Assembly: GCA_003586115.2 (NCBI GenBank)
Contig: QVOM02000042.1
Location: forward strand, 77,853,636-77,917,635
Direction of reading: 5' to 3'
Length of the DNA stretch: 64,000 bases
Source: Salvator merianae
Lineage: Eukaryota; Chordata; Lepidosauria; Squamata; Teiidae
Shown: piece after piece, positions 11,528 through 22,809 of the stretch
Layout: each line of letters starts with the position of its first letter
Numbering within the stretch: the stretch's first letter is position 1
Notes under the pieces: model-generated
Databases searched by the model: none
Seen by the model: the letters and a program-made list of their open reading frames with translations, nothing else
Told to the model about the DNA's origin: nothing
Program-made: the position numbers and the translations under genes

Positions 11528-11987
11528 GGGCCTGTTCGCACTTTAGTGCTAGTGAGCGTCCAGATGCTCACTGTAACAGTGCATGTGCACTGTCCAGAGG
11601 CCCAGGTGTCCGGAAGTGGTTATAGCTGCTCCCAAACACTACTAGCTATGGACCAAAATTGTTGTTCACAGCTGTACCAGGAGCAGCTAGACTGCTCCCA
11701 CTAAGCTGCATTCACACCTACTTCTGGGTGTGAATGGTGCAGGCTGCAGCATGGCATGGCTGCAGCTGCGCAGTCACGTACCACATCCCCAATCGGCATG
11801 GGAGTGGCCAGATGTTTCCTTTACCATTGTCATGGCACAGGCAGCCAGCATTTGCACTGTGAATGCTGGAAGCCCAGTTCTGGGCTGTTACAGCCCTCAC
11901 AGTGTGGATGGCAGCCACACTGCAGGGTCTGTCCCTGCTTAGAATCGTAGGATTCTACCATCTAAACTGGAAAGTGCAAACAGGCCC
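11528..11987. mobile_element. GGGCCTGTTCGCAC-family element, 460 bp
   Basis: The ends are GGGCCTGTTCGCACTTTAG and GGAAAGTGCAAACAGGCCC, with ATA on both sides (11525-11527, 11988-11990). The interior has the family hairpins: one around TTGTTGTTCACAGC (about 11660), and GGAGCAG...CTGCTCC (about 11683). CACTGTGAATGCTGGAAGCC appears in this copy and recurs in the copies at 42301 and 57080. No transposase is encoded. Confidence 0.85.
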
Positions 11988-12214
11988 ATAATGAAATAGT
12001 GTAGACAGTCTTCACCACATGAGGTGATGGTGGTGGTTTTGGTTTTTTTTTTAATGGGGAAGCTAAAAATGAACCTACATCTACACAGATAGTATACCTT
12101 ACTGGTGTATTTCTACTACCCAATGCCAAGGACAAACTAGAAATGGTAATCACCTCCATTTTCTTCTCATTGGAGACACACATTGTTGGGCACAGTTACA
12201 AACAGAACTGTTAA

Positions 12215-12556
12215 CTGTTAACTGTTCATACCTTAAGATCTGCGCGGGAGGCCCTCCTGGTTGTACCACCACCTTCAGTAGTTGGGGAAATGGGGACCCG
12301 GGATAGGCCCTCCCCAGTAGTAGCCCCCAGATTATGGAATAGTCTCTCCCATGAGGTGTGCCAGGTACCTTTAGTTAATATTTCAGAAATTGGTAAAACA
12401 TACCTATTTAACCTGGTTTTGACTGAAATAAGGAAACATCACCTCCTTCCCACATTCAGTTATTATTTTAGTATGTTCATTTTATATTTTGCTTCTATGG
12501 CTGTTACCTGCCCTGAAACCTTCAGGCATGGTCCAGGATAAAAATGCGAATAAATA
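12215..12556 (+). mobile_element. L2 LINE 3' end
   Basis: The translation carries the L2 C-terminal phrase VVAPRLWNSLSHEV, then KTYLFNLVL, followed by a 3' UTR with CCTGAAACCTTCAGG and a GCGAATAAATAAA tail. It is 5' truncated and degenerate. Confidence 0.75.
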
Positions 12557-13604
12557 AACTAGATAGGCTCATTATTTCACCTGGAAGAACTCTTCTTCTA
12601 TTCATGGTGGGGTGACTCCTTCCATCAGGGTCAAAGTTGACCCAAGAGATTTTGGTATACTGGGCGAAACATGATGTCAACCAACCAGTAAGTTCAGCTA
12701 ATTCAAGTTGGATGAAGACAAATCTGACACTCTCTAATTGAGCCCCTCTGCCAGTCTTTTACTAGTGATGCCTGTTTTCGTTTATGTGGTCCAGATAATA
12801 GGAAGAATATTTGTTTTGATCTATGGAACATTCCACACTCTCCAATAGTATTTACTTAGGATATTAAACAAAGGGGAGAGGAAATCTTGCGTTTCTTCAG
12901 TTTGACATCCTAGGTGACTTTCTCTTGAACTGGTCCACTGAGCAGGCCCACTGAGAAATTCTCACCATTATCTCGTATAAGCCGAGAGATGCATGAATGG
13001 CTTCAGGTTCATATATCAATTAGGGAATTGCTTCAGAATTTAGTTGTAGCAGGTCATAGGCTTCACTTGATAAATAAGAGGCCTATCTCTCATCTTGCTA
13101 CATTGCATTCAGAGTAATTTCTATTCCAGAATGACCTCTTTAACATTTCCCCAGTCTATCTTACAGTGAGCTTTCTCTTGACATAGATAAAAGGCTAATG
13201 GTCTTTTATGGTTGCCCTGTCAGCAGTGTTCATATCCAGCAAAAAAAAAAAGAGGGCAGAAATCAGAAAACGGGGTAAATGATTCTAGTGCTATAACCAG
13301 TACCGGCAGTCATTTAACTTGACCATTCATTTAATCAATTTCTCCATTAAAAAGCTGGAACTTTTAGCAGCAAAACTAATTGAGTTCAAGGTCCCCATGG
13401 GTAGAAGGTTAACACAAGGGCAGTACACAGCACTTATCCTGGCTTTATGCCATTTGCTATAAATTACATTCATGTGCAGGTGTGTAGAAATGCATCAATC
13501 AGAAAGATGCTCTCTCAACTGTTCTAGACAAAGAAAATTCAGCAAAATAGGATGGGGGGAGATCTCTAAAGTAATAAACCTATGCATTTATAAAAAAATA
13601 CACC
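12557..13604. other. Unrecognised sequence
   Basis: Apart from an A-run at about 13241-13251, no gene or repeat was recognised. Confidence 0.35.
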
Positions 13605-13605
13605 C

Positions 13606-13647
<42 letters not shown>

Positions 13648-13648
13648 C
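13605..13648. repeat. (ATT)n microsatellite
   Basis: About 14 perfect TTA/ATT units, followed by A/T-rich sequence that may be a decayed antisense LINE tail. Confidence 0.95.
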
Positions 13649-14273
13649 ACCATTAAATTTTAATTTATCACCCTTGATAAGATGGAAGACAATGTAAAAG
13701 AGAGCAAAACATGAAACCCTGTCACATTTCATAATACAATGAACACCTCCGCCAAGGCCCCAAGTAAAATGCTTTCAACCACAGAGAAGCATCCGATCTT
13801 AAATCACACCATTGTATACTTGTGGAAAGAGATAGGTTCTTACCAGGCATTGGAAAGATGTTAGATGTGGATCTAACAACCTCCAAGCTACATAGGTCTT
13901 TGTAGGGTTGAACTGAGCCCAGAAGTATATACGGATCCAGTGTTGGTGATTAAAGTTTCTCTCTAGGAATCCTCTTTAAGATCTAAGCTAATTCCAGTTT
14001 CCAAACCACTTCCAAAGATGGGTTGCCAAGGAATAGATCACTGATGCCAAGTTATCCCTTCTAGAGATGGGCAAAGGATATTCTAGACTACAGACCCAGT
14101 TCTTCAGGGGGAGAGGAAGCCCACCCAGAGCAGAAATACATCTCTGGCCTGCTGGTAGTGCTGGTGGAAGGTGGCAACTTTACTCTGTGGTGGTTCAAGT
14201 GTGAGATGCCACGGGATCAACCTTATTGCCCATTCTTTTAAAAACCTGTGTACTCATTCTGAGTCAACATAGA

Positions 14274-14690
14274 GGGCACGTTCAGGCATGGCATTTAATC
14301 AGTTTACAGGCCGTCCTCAGTTATGACTGTCCTGACAAAATATTGCCTTTCTATTCTTTTTCTGGACTAAATTGCCTAAATTAGGACTATTTTGCATTTG
14401 GATTAAGTGAGCTCTCAGCCTGTTTCAGATTGTTAGGCCACCTGTGCATTGAAACAATAGGTATTAGAAAAATACAGGTATGCTTTTTCATCAGACTCAT
14501 TAAAATCCATCTTTCAATGAATAAAAGGCTTCCTGCCCTTGCCATGTTACGAATGAAGCAGTTGCTCGGGGGGGGGGCAGGCTGGGAGATAAAAAACAGG
14601 TGCAAGAAGGTGCCATTCTCACTGCCTTCCCTCAAGACCTGATCTACTTATTGGGTCTTTCAACCCCCTTCCCTTTCAAAATCCACTTGT
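14274..14690. mobile_element. Fragment of the GCATTTAATCAG-type MITE
   Basis: It starts GGGCACGTTCAGGCATGG, then CATTTAATCAGTTTACAGGC, collinear with 26373, 40599 and 61584. It continues with TTTTTCTGGACTAAATTG and TTTTGCATTTGGATTAAG, and then loses similarity. The right end is missing. Confidence 0.6.
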
Positions 14691-14701
14691 ATTTGGCGTG
14701 A

Positions 14702-14727
14702 TTTTTCTTTTCTTTTCTTTTCTTTTG
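14702..14727. repeat. (TTTTC)n microsatellite
   Basis: Five tandem TTTTC units. Confidence 0.85.
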
Positions 14728-15049
14728 CTGCATTCTGCGGTGTAAAATCACAATCTCATGAATATCCTCCAGCTAGTAAGCATGTCCACAAAGCAATAAA
14801 AGAAGAAGCCTTCTCCCCCCGCCCCCCAGGAGTAGAGCTTGAACTGTGCTATACTTTGGAAGTGTGATCAGAGTGTGGGGGTAGAAGCAGGTTAAAAGCT
14901 TTTTTCTCTAGATGGGTTTGTAACTATGACATGCTCCAGAGAAGTGTGGCTCTAAGGGAGGAAAAATGCAGCCACTCTGTTTATTGTCATGCAAGTGCTG
15001 GCAAGCAGTGTTGTCCAGAAATAACGCTGGCTTCTGCTAGCAGGAAACA

Positions 15050-15124
15050 CATAGAATCATAGAGTTGAAAGGGACCTCCAGAGTCATCGAGTCCAACCCC
15101 CTGCTCAATGCAGGATCCACATGC
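15050..15124 (-). mobile_element. CR1 3' end fragment
   Basis: ATAGAATCATAGAGTTG, then GGGACCTCCAGAGTCATC and CAACCCCCTGCTCAATGCAG, is the antisense of the CR1 3' UTR and terminus. It matches 29055-29125 closely. Confidence 0.85.
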
Positions 15125-15797
15125 CACTGCACAGCTTGAAGCATCCTTATGCCAATTTCACTTTTGCAGTGCTGAACTTCACTGAACTGGAGAAGGGGTA
15201 GAGAGCAAATGCAACCTGTTATTTCCCCCAACACAGTGTTTTGAAACAATATATAAATCTCCCCATTCATCAGTAGGCACACAATCTTGAGAAGCTTCTG
15301 TAGCTGAGGACTGGAAGATGTAAGTCCAATTATTTTAAAAAGTCTCAAGGGGAGACCCAGGGAATTTTAGGCTTGTCATCTTAACTTCTGTTCCAGGGAA
15401 GATAGTGGAAACCATTATTAAAGGAGGCATTGGCCTTGCCCAAAGATAGGCAAAATGGTTTCTGCAAGGGGGAAGTCCTGTCTAAGCAGTCTTCTAGAGT
15501 TTTTAAGGGCAGGTAAGGGCAACTTAGTAGACATAATCTATTTAAATCTTCAGAAAGTTTTTGATAAAGCCCCTCATCAAAACCATCTCCATAAATAAAC
15601 TTTCATGGAATATAAGGACAAGTCCTATTATGGAGAAGCAATTGGTTAAGGAATAGAAACAGAGTGTAGGTGTAAATGAACCTTTCTCATAATGGAAAGA
15701 TAACAAATGAGGTCCCCCAAGTTTCCATCCTGGGGCCAGTGCTTTTAAACATGTTTGTAAATAATCTGGAGACAGGTGTGATCAGTAAAACAACCAA

Positions 15798-16235
15798 GGC
15801 TTTGTCCAGACAGGTGTTAAAATGTGCAATTGTATTGTTGCTATGTTAGGATTGCCACACGCATCTGAGGCAACACCAACATAGCCCCACTATAAAGGGC
15901 TGAAATCCTGCTTTATCTTATTCCAGGAAAACCCAAATCTCTATGGGGTTTTTCCTGGAATAGTTCAAAAATCTATCTGTCTGGAAGCTGAATAAGATGC
16001 CCCCCTGCATATACACATGGCTAAATCTAAAGCAAAATGGCCACTGTGCATGTGGGGACTGGCATAGGTGCACTTTTGGGTATTTTGCGCCATTGCACTG
16101 TGCATGTGTGGGAGACAGCATGGGTGCACTTCTGGGTATTTCACATTTTCTGGGCAACAAGTGACTATTCCTGGTGAGGTTTACTCCGGACTATTGCTAA
16201 AAAGTGGTATCTTCCAGTGATGTCTGGAGGTGGCC
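15798..16235. mobile_element. MITE inserted in LINE, CAA duplication
   Basis: The ends are GGCTTTGTCCAGACAGGTG and GTGATGTCTGGAGGTGGCC, flanked by CAA (15795-15797 and 16236-16238). Deleting the element and one CAA rejoins the host LINE exactly between its B and C motifs. An internal inverted segment occurs around 15925-15962 (TTCCAGGAAAAAC type arms with GGGGTTTTTCCTGGAA). The interior is homologous to 30115-30836. Confidence 0.85.
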
Positions 16236-16437
16236 CAACTTTGCTGATAGCACCAAATTGTTCACAACAGTAATAACAAAAAGGGACTAAAATGTTCCAA
16301 AGGGATCTCTGCACTTTGGGGGACTGGGCATTAAAATGACAGATGTTGTTCAGCATGAAGAAGTGTAAGGCGATTCATATTGTAGCTAAACATCTTAATT
16401 ACTCTTATACACTAATGGGATTGGAGCTGACTGTGGC

Positions 16438-16764
16438 CAGCGGCGTAGCTATATGTTCCGCCACCCGGGGCGGACCGAACGGCGACAGCTGAGCAGGACG
16501 CCCCGCCCTGCAGGACGCCCCGCCCTGCAGGACGCCTACTCCCGCTGCCGCCGTAATGATGGCCGCGCGCACGCCAGCCGGCACGGTGAGCGAGCGAGCG
16601 AGCGGCGGGCGGGGCGAGCGAGCGGCGGACGTGCCGGTAAGCCACCTAAAGGCCAACCGGACGCAGGGCGGGCGGGAGGGACCAGCTCAAAGGCGGGCGC
16701 CGCCCCCAACAAGGCGCCGCCCGGTGCGCACCGCCCCCCGCGCACCCCCCTTGCTACGCCAGTG
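16438..16764. mobile_element. CpG-rich hAT MITE, 8-bp duplication ACTGTGGC
   Basis: The element begins CAGCGGCGTAGCTATATG and ends TTGCTACGCCAGTG. The octamer ACTGTGGC lies directly on both sides (16430-16437, 16765-16772). An 8-bp duplication with CAGNGGCGTA-type ends is diagnostic of the hAT superfamily. The body is extremely GC- and CpG-rich, with GAGCGAGCGAGCGGCGGGCG repeats. It is about 97 percent identical to 34197-34526 (inverted) over the 135 bases at one end, by eye. Long frames on both strands follow from low stop frequency and are not genes. Confidence 0.92.
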
Positions 16765-17608
16765 ACTGTGGCAGATCTGGAAAGAGATCTCGGTGTAATG
16801 GTAGACAGTTCAATTAAATTGTAGACACAGTGTGCATCCAAAAAGACCAATAGGATGTTGGATATAATAAAAAATAGTATTGAAAAAATATATGCGAATG
16901 TTATAATGCCTTTATACAAATTGATGGTGTGACCACATCTGGAATATTGTGTGCAGATTTGGTGACTGCATCTCAGAAAGGTCACAACATATTTGGAGAA
17001 GGTTCAGAGGAGGGTGACTAAGATGATCAAGGGGCTGGAGGAGCTTCTCAGTGAGGGAAGGTGGCAAGGTCTGAGGACTTCTAGTCTAGAAAGGAATTGA
17101 GTGACAGAAGATACGACAGAGGTTCAAATAATTATACAAGGGGCAGACAAAGTGGGTAGGGAGAAGTTTTTCTCCCTTTATCAAAATATCAGAACTAAAG
17201 GTCACCCAATGAAACTGAATCCTGGACAAACCAGGGCAGACAAAAATAAATATTTTTTCTCCAATTCATAGTTACTTTGGAATTTGCTGCCACAAGATGT
17301 GGTGTTAACTATCAGCTTGGATGGTTTCAAAAAAGGTTTGGATGTATTCATGGCAGTCAAGGCTACCAATGGCTATTAATCCTGAGAGTAGTGGAAGGTA
17401 GTTTGCCCCCAGAGGGCAGCAGCTGGGAGACTGCGAGGAGAACAACCTGTGTGCTCATGGGCTTCCCTGTGCACTTTCCCTGTGCTAGTGGGCTTCCCTG
17501 TGCAGCTTATTGGCCACAGGGAGAACAGAATGTTGGGCTAGACAGGCCATGGGGGCAGGAGCTGAGCAGACCCATGCCTTTAACTGCTCACTGAAGGTTG
17601 CCCTGTGA

Positions 17609-17743
17609 AAAGAAAGGAGAAGAGAAGAGAAGAGAAGAGAAGAGAAGAGAAGAGAAGAGAAGAGAAGAGAAGAGAAGAGAAGAGAAGAGAAGAGAAGAGA
17701 AGAGAAGAGAAGAGAAGAGGTAAGGTAAGGTAAGGTAAGGTAA
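17609..17743. repeat. Compound pentanucleotide satellite (GAGAA)n-(GGTAA)n
   Basis: About 22 units of AGAAG/GAGAA run into five GGTAA units at about 17719-17743. The change of unit is a single clean boundary. The minus-strand frame (LLFSS repeat) is a satellite artefact. Confidence 0.95.
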
Positions 17744-18322
17744 ATAACAATGGCACACAGATGTGCATTGGTGTACATCAATGAGAGATGTACTGACAGG
17801 AATGTGTGCTGGAAAAGTGACTTAAACATGGCTGATTGCCATAAGCAGGTAGGTTGCCCTGTCTCCACCTAATACAGGTCAGTTCAGTCTCCTATCATGT
17901 GTCCCTCTAATGGTGACTTGGGGTGTGCTATTAAAATACTCAGTTTGGATTTGGAAATATGGGGGGGGGGCGGAATCTGTCTTCAGAAATGTGCATCCTA
18001 TACATCTCCTTGTAGATGGCCCCGAAGTGATGTCATCCATAGGTTTCAAATGAAACAGGATAGGGAAATAGATGGCCCTCTCACTTAATCTAGCAGAGCT
18101 CTTCTTGCTGTTTCTATGTAATTCTACACCCTGTTCTATTTAGATTAACCACTTATTGCACTTATGTCCTCCTTCTGGCTTCTTATGGGCACAGACCGGC
18201 TACTGTGAGAACCAGATGGGTTCTTTCTTTAACCCAGAAAGGTGTTTTTCTAATGAACTTTTTTTATTATGCAGGAGGAGAAGCAACACACAGATCTCCT
18301 ATCAGAATTCTCAGCACTCCAA

Positions 18323-18504
18323 GGGCCCAGTCACACCTAAGTTTTAATCCAGCTTCAGTCTACTTTTGGATCTACTGAACACATCAGCAAAGTGATTCAT
18401 CATTTAGTTCATGCTGAAAGAAAACATCCTATTACTTCACTGACGTTTGCTTGCAGTCTGAAAGTGGACCAAAGCTGGATTGAAACTTAGGTGTGAGTGG
18501 GCCC
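18323..18504. mobile_element. Palindromic MITE with about 49-bp TIRs
   Basis: The 182-bp element is nearly all inverted repeat. The left starts GGGCCCAGTCACACCTAAG then TTTTAATCCAGCTTCAGTCT; the right ends GGATTGAAACTTAGGTGTG then AGTGGGCCC. The flanks (CAA and CTA) differ at one base. It is homologous to 37079-37290 at the ends. Confidence 0.8.
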
Positions 18505-18533
18505 CTAAAATGCTGTACTAGTATGTATGGAGG

Positions 18534-18721
18534 GAGGAGCTGTAGTTCAGCAGCAGAGCAAAGTGCCTGGAAAGCAGAGAGTTGCTGGTTCGATCCCCAG
18601 CCTCTCCCTGGAAGTAGGCAATGGCAAACCACTTCTTTACCTCTGCTGAGAAAACTGCCCGTGGAGGTCCCCCATGCAGTCAACCAGAAATCAGCCATGA
18701 CTCAGAGATACCCAACAAAGC
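18534..18721 (+). mobile_element. tRNA-headed SINE
   Basis: The head resembles a tRNA: GAGCTGTAGTTCAGCAGC contains a pol III A-box-like TAGTTCAGCAG, and GGTTCGATCCC (about 18589) is a near-perfect B box. The body includes CAATGGCAAACCACTTC and ends near ACTCAGAGATACCCAAC. The head is similar to those at 28401-28573. It is not a tRNA gene: the anticodon and acceptor arms are not preserved and a SINE body follows. Confidence 0.8.
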
Positions 18722-19082
18722 TACGTTTGGAGGAAAGATCACAGACTGGTGATGAGAGGCATGCTTTCAATGTGCTGGAGCACAGCATTAATTCCTCGCT
18801 ATCTCTTATTCTCACTTGCCCCAGATGGCAGGGCTAGAAACAATGGGACAAAACTCCAAGAAGGCAGATATAAGCTAGACGTTATAAAATATTTCCTGAC
18901 ATTAAGAGTGGTCAGTCAGTGTGATAGGTTACCTCAGGAAGTGATAAGTTCTTCTTCACTGGAGGTCTTCAGGAAGAGGCTGAATAGCCATCTGTCCCAG
19001 ATGGTCTGGTTAATTCTGCATTGAGCAGGTGGTTGGCTTGGATACTTTGGAGGTCCCTTCCAACTCCTGGATTCTAGGATTT
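18722..19082 (+). mobile_element. CR1 3' end, sense
   Basis: The frame reads an ARNNGTKLQEGRYKLDV stretch, then RVVSQCDRLPQEV and SSLEVFRKRLNSHLSQMV, matching CR1 ORF2 C-termini (RGNGHKL...NRLPQEVV...SLEVFK). The 3' end has GGAGGTCCCTTCCAACTCC and an ATTCTAGGATT terminus. It is 5' truncated and abuts the SINE at 18534-18721. Confidence 0.85.
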
Positions 19083-21723
19083 CTGTTTGAACTAAGAGAG
19101 ACTGGCAGTTCTTTGCCAATCAGTACTGAGCAACTTCAGACACTGGATGATTCAGGAAGGCAGTTTTCTATGTTCTATGGCAGGGGTGCACAGCTGTGGT
19201 TTTCCAGGGCAGGAAAGGCCATGAGAGTCACAGTAATATGCAAATGATAGAGGTTGTAGGGCAGGCAAATAAAAATAAATCCAACTGCTTTTCACAGTGG
19301 TTCTTCCCTGAGTCTTTCATGATTCTTGAGACAGTGACTAATGTAGGCTTGCTACCACTAAACGCACTTCACCCCTGAGGAATTAAGATTGTTACTAACT
19401 TTCTCAACGTCATTCATGGGCACTTCTCTGTAAGCTGATGAGACAGGCTGGGGGTGTTTACCTTGCCTGTGCAATTAATCTGCAACAGAGCTTGTGAAGC
19501 AGTTTTAGCTCTGGAAGACGAGAGCTATCACAGTAGTGTTTTCCAGGTGTGGTCCTGCCCTTTAGACACATGAGCTGACAACTGTGGGATTCCACATTCC
19601 TGGGCACCAGGTTGACTATCTCTGCTTTAAGGTAGTCCACACAATACATATATAAGTGCTGCAAATTATTATTATTTTTCAGTATGCAAAAACCCTTATC
19701 TCGGCTTGTGGAAAAGTCATTCTGCACATACCCAGAGATGGCTTGTATGATGTCATTGTATCAGATGGGCCAGCTTCCTATATGCATTTGTTCCTTTAAA
19801 GAAAGGGGACGAGCCAAGAATAAGGAATTCAAGCCATATCAAGGAAGAAGTGTGGAACACAAAGGCCAACCCTTCCTGCAAAAGATTTTCACTTCCACCT
19901 CCTGCCCCTGCTTAAAATGTGTTTTTGTTGTCAGCTATAAGAACGTGAGAACAATACTTATTAAGTCGCCTGCTATAGCACATTCTGTTCCCTCTCGGTA
20001 CTCGCTGGTACCTTTTGCAACAGCAGCTCTCTGTACAATGTCCTTGGGGCCTGTGACGTCACCAGACTCCCTCTCAAGTGAATCACAACCTTATATTCTC
20101 TCTGGGGCCACAAATTTTCCTCTTCAGACTTTCCAGAGAGCGACCTTGTAAAACGACATCTTAAAAACTGCCACTGGAAGTGAGTGGCTTTTAATGGGTA
20201 TCCATTAAAGTTCTAAAATAAAAAAAAAGGAGACATTCAACAAAAAGACAGGAAGGGCAGCACTGAGGTTAACCAAATATTGAAACAAAGGAAAAGGAAA
20301 AGGTGGGATGATTGCAATGGCTGGATCGGTTCCAGCTGCAAATAAAATAGATCATGGCAAGCAGCAGTGGAGTTTATTCTGCCCACGCAACATGGATTGG
20401 TGCTTGGCACTTAATCTCTGAAGGCCAGTCAGAGTGCTGAGAGGAGAACTGTGGTTGTAGCATCGAGACGCTAAACCCCAGTGCAGTCTCCTTCACTTCT
20501 TCCTTAATGCAAAATGCATCTCTTTTCCTCTCCCATTTCAGTATAAAAAAGATCGGGCCAATTGATATATTATTTTTCATATAGCATTATTACAAATGTT
20601 TATTCAAGTGTGCTTAGCTCATGTCTTTCGCTTCCTATCCCCTCTTTTAACACCCTTAAGCAAAGCAAATTACTGATGGATTATCTACATAGATCCTGTG
20701 GGGGCCAACTGAGAATGCCTTAGCCAGCGTAATGATGCCACGTAGCCTTAGTTAGCTTTGGCTAGATGACAACATTATAAAATTCATCTGAATGAGGGCA
20801 TTGTTCCCGATCTTCAGGGTGTTTCTAGTTGGAAAACAGAGACGGATAAAAGCTTCACTGAAAATCAAGCCTTGTTTTGGCTCAGCCTGGTTCCAAAATG
20901 ACACATACCACAAGATACTGATAGTACTTTGAAAGTATGAGGAATAAGGTAATTATTTCCCACCTCTTTTTAAGAGCATGCCTAGTGACTTACCAGCCCA
21001 GCCACCAGAGGTCGCATGGAGACTGTTTCTGTACAGCTGTATCTCAAGTTGAACCCATAACATCTGCATACAGATGGTGACATCACTAATGATCTAATGA
21101 ATTTCTCATCTCAAACTCCAAGAAGTGTCCCCACTCTAAAATAATTTCTCAGCAAAAAAAAACTCTTCTCTAAACTATGTCAAATGAAGAAGTCACCAAT
21201 TTCTTGGGGGTCATTCCAGAGCTTAAATTAAAATAGACTCTGAGTGACTGCCAAAAAGGTATAGGTATCACTGGCTTTCTGGGACCCGTTGAATGATCAT
21301 ATATTTCCTGATGCAAGTTTCTAGCCATCATATGAGGAAAGAAGCATCTTTCCACATTTGGGAGAGTAGAAGTCTTTGGTTCATAATACTCCTCTCTAAT
21401 TCTTGCTAGTTTAATAAAACAAAGACTGAGCTGGAAGCAGCTGTGAGATGGTACAGTATAATCTGAGTAAACACTGAAGTATAAAACTGAATAAATGTCT
21501 GAATAAATAAAATGAGGGCAGTCCTACTATGCAACAAAGTGGAGCAGGCTGCTTTAAGCAGCAGAATTTAAGGATGGAATGCTTTCCAAATCTTTTTTTT
21601 AAAATAAGGCTTCTTAAAAGTTTTTCTTCAGCTTCTGGTCTCACTATTGACCTGGCTTTTATATTTGAGTTCTATGCAACACATGTGAACATGTATCAAC
21701 ACAATACTGTTAGTTCACATCAG
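19083..21723. other. Long unrecognised stretch
   Basis: No named repeat was seen. A 155-codon plus-strand frame (19684-20151) has no recognisable domain, signal peptide or splice context. Several frames of this length are expected by chance in six frames of 64 kb. This is among the longest segments of the window without visible transposons. Confidence 0.4.
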
Positions 21724-21984
21724 AGTCAAAGTTTATTTATTTAACACATTTATACACCACTTCTTCATTTTGTAAAAAAATCTAGAAGTAGTGGCAACAC
21801 TACAGCAATTAAAATCAACCGAATATTAAAAGAATAATAAAAAATTGAGAGGGCTAAAGAGACAGATACCCATTTACACTGGGAACAGCTGTTTTCAGCA
21901 GGCACCTAGAAAGTATATCATGAACACCTGAGTGGGGAGCATTCCAGAGCATGGATACCATCACAGAGAAGTATACATATTTGT
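21724..21984 (-). mobile_element. L2-type LINE 3' end, antisense
   Basis: The segment begins AGTTTATTTATTTAACAC, then ATTTATACACCACTTC, which is an antisense 3' tail. Further in, GGGGAGCATTCCAGAGCATG then ATACCATCACAGAGAAG is the antisense of the L2 C-terminal coding phrase (FSVVxPRLWN). It is degenerate. Confidence 0.55.
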
Positions 21985-22147
21985 GTATATATTTGGCCTT
22001 TGGCTGAGGAAACAGCTTCCCCTTCTCTCTCTCAGACATCATCATTATTTTTTAGTATGTTCATTTGATATTTAGTTTTTATTGCTGTAATCTGCCTTGA
22101 GGCCTTTGGGTACAGGGCTGGATAAAAAATGCAAATAAATAAATAAA
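21985..22147 (+). mobile_element. L2 LINE 3' tail, sense
   Basis: CTGAGGAAACAGCTTCCCC then TTAGTATGTTCATTTGATAT, GAGGCCTTTGGGTACAGGG and a GCAAATAAATAAATAAA tail match the L2 3' ends at 12215-12556 and 30311-30632. Confidence 0.75.
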
Positions 22148-22313
22148 TGGAATTTCCCCCTTTCAATCAATTGCAGATACATCATTTTTTTACCTTTTCT
22201 TTTTTGAATAGTATGTGTGTCTAGTGTGGTCTAGTATACAACCTGCCCTCAGAGAGCACTGTCTGCTGCATCTCAAAATGAGTTACCATTCAAGCGGCAG
22301 AAAGGTTCCAGAC

Positions 22314-22480
22314 TAGAGATGTCCATAAACAGGTTTGTATGGTCGCTGATATTTTTCTGCCCCTTTCAGGCTTGGTAGGAGCCAGGGGAAGCCTGGGAAC
22401 AGTAGGGTCACTGCAGCCTTTGCGGTGGCGTCATGTGGGCTCTGTGCAGCTGGACCACTTCCTGGCTGCAAAGGCAGCTG
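22314..22480. mobile_element. Possible hAT terminal fragment
   Basis: TAGAGATGTCCATAAACAGG resembles the start of the hAT MITE at 38717 (AGAGATGTACAGGAAC) and the right end at about 53988. No partner end was found, so this is weak. Confidence 0.3.
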
Positions 22481-22809
22481 GGAGAAGAAATAAGGACCCT
22501 AATGGAGACAGTGAGTTCTGCCTTTAATTTCCCTGACATTCATCTACCACTTACTTTCTGCTAACTGCCATAGAGGACCAGACTTGTGAGGTAGAAATCC
22601 TCAAGAACCTGATCCTCTTTCACAGGCCAGTATGCTACAAACCAGCATAGAAAACCTATTTGTGCACATCCTACTTCAGACAGTGAAATAGGCAGAAACA
22701 CAGGAACATGCTCCACTGAGAACAGGCCACTCTGAGCAGTAGCACATAACACAGTGTCCTATAGGCATGATCATGTTGGCCTAAATTGCTGATCATAGCA
22801 GCCCACAAT

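Larger units (their letters stand above)
15350..17572 (+). mobile_element. CR1-clade LINE relic with two nested insertions
   Basis: Reverse-transcriptase signatures occur in order. There is a FDKAPHQ-like motif (from about 15555, typical KAFDKVPH), then VSILGPVLLNMFVNNLE (about 15720-15770, the PQGSVLGP motif). Next, NFADSTKLF (about 16237-16262) is the FADD catalytic motif with its second aspartate changed to serine. ADLERDLGVMVDSSIKL follows after 16764, then a C-terminal region with PLYK, EYCVQIW and IKGLEEL, and a 3' part with GGCTATTAATCCTGAGAG. The element is interrupted by a 438-bp MITE (15798-16235) and a 327-bp hAT MITE (16438-16764); removing each with one duplication copy restores the reading. 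Multiple stops and the catalytic change show that it is dead. Confidence 0.85.

Noticed and set aside
16453..16824. Arginine/alanine-rich ORFs similar between 16453-16824 and 34149-34511
   Set aside because: The similarity is explained by DNA identity of two MITE copies; both frames run out past the element ends, and the composition gives long frames on both strands.
17485..17868. LLFSS-repeat ORF
   Set aside because: It is a translation of the (GAGAA)n satellite.
18534..18610. A functional tRNA gene
   Set aside because: The A and B boxes are present, but acceptor and anticodon stems are not maintained and a SINE body follows, as in the copy at 28401-28573.
19684..20151. A 155-codon ORF as a gene
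   Set aside because: No known domain or conserved motif was seen, several frames of this size are expected by chance, and no splice or promoter context was recognised.
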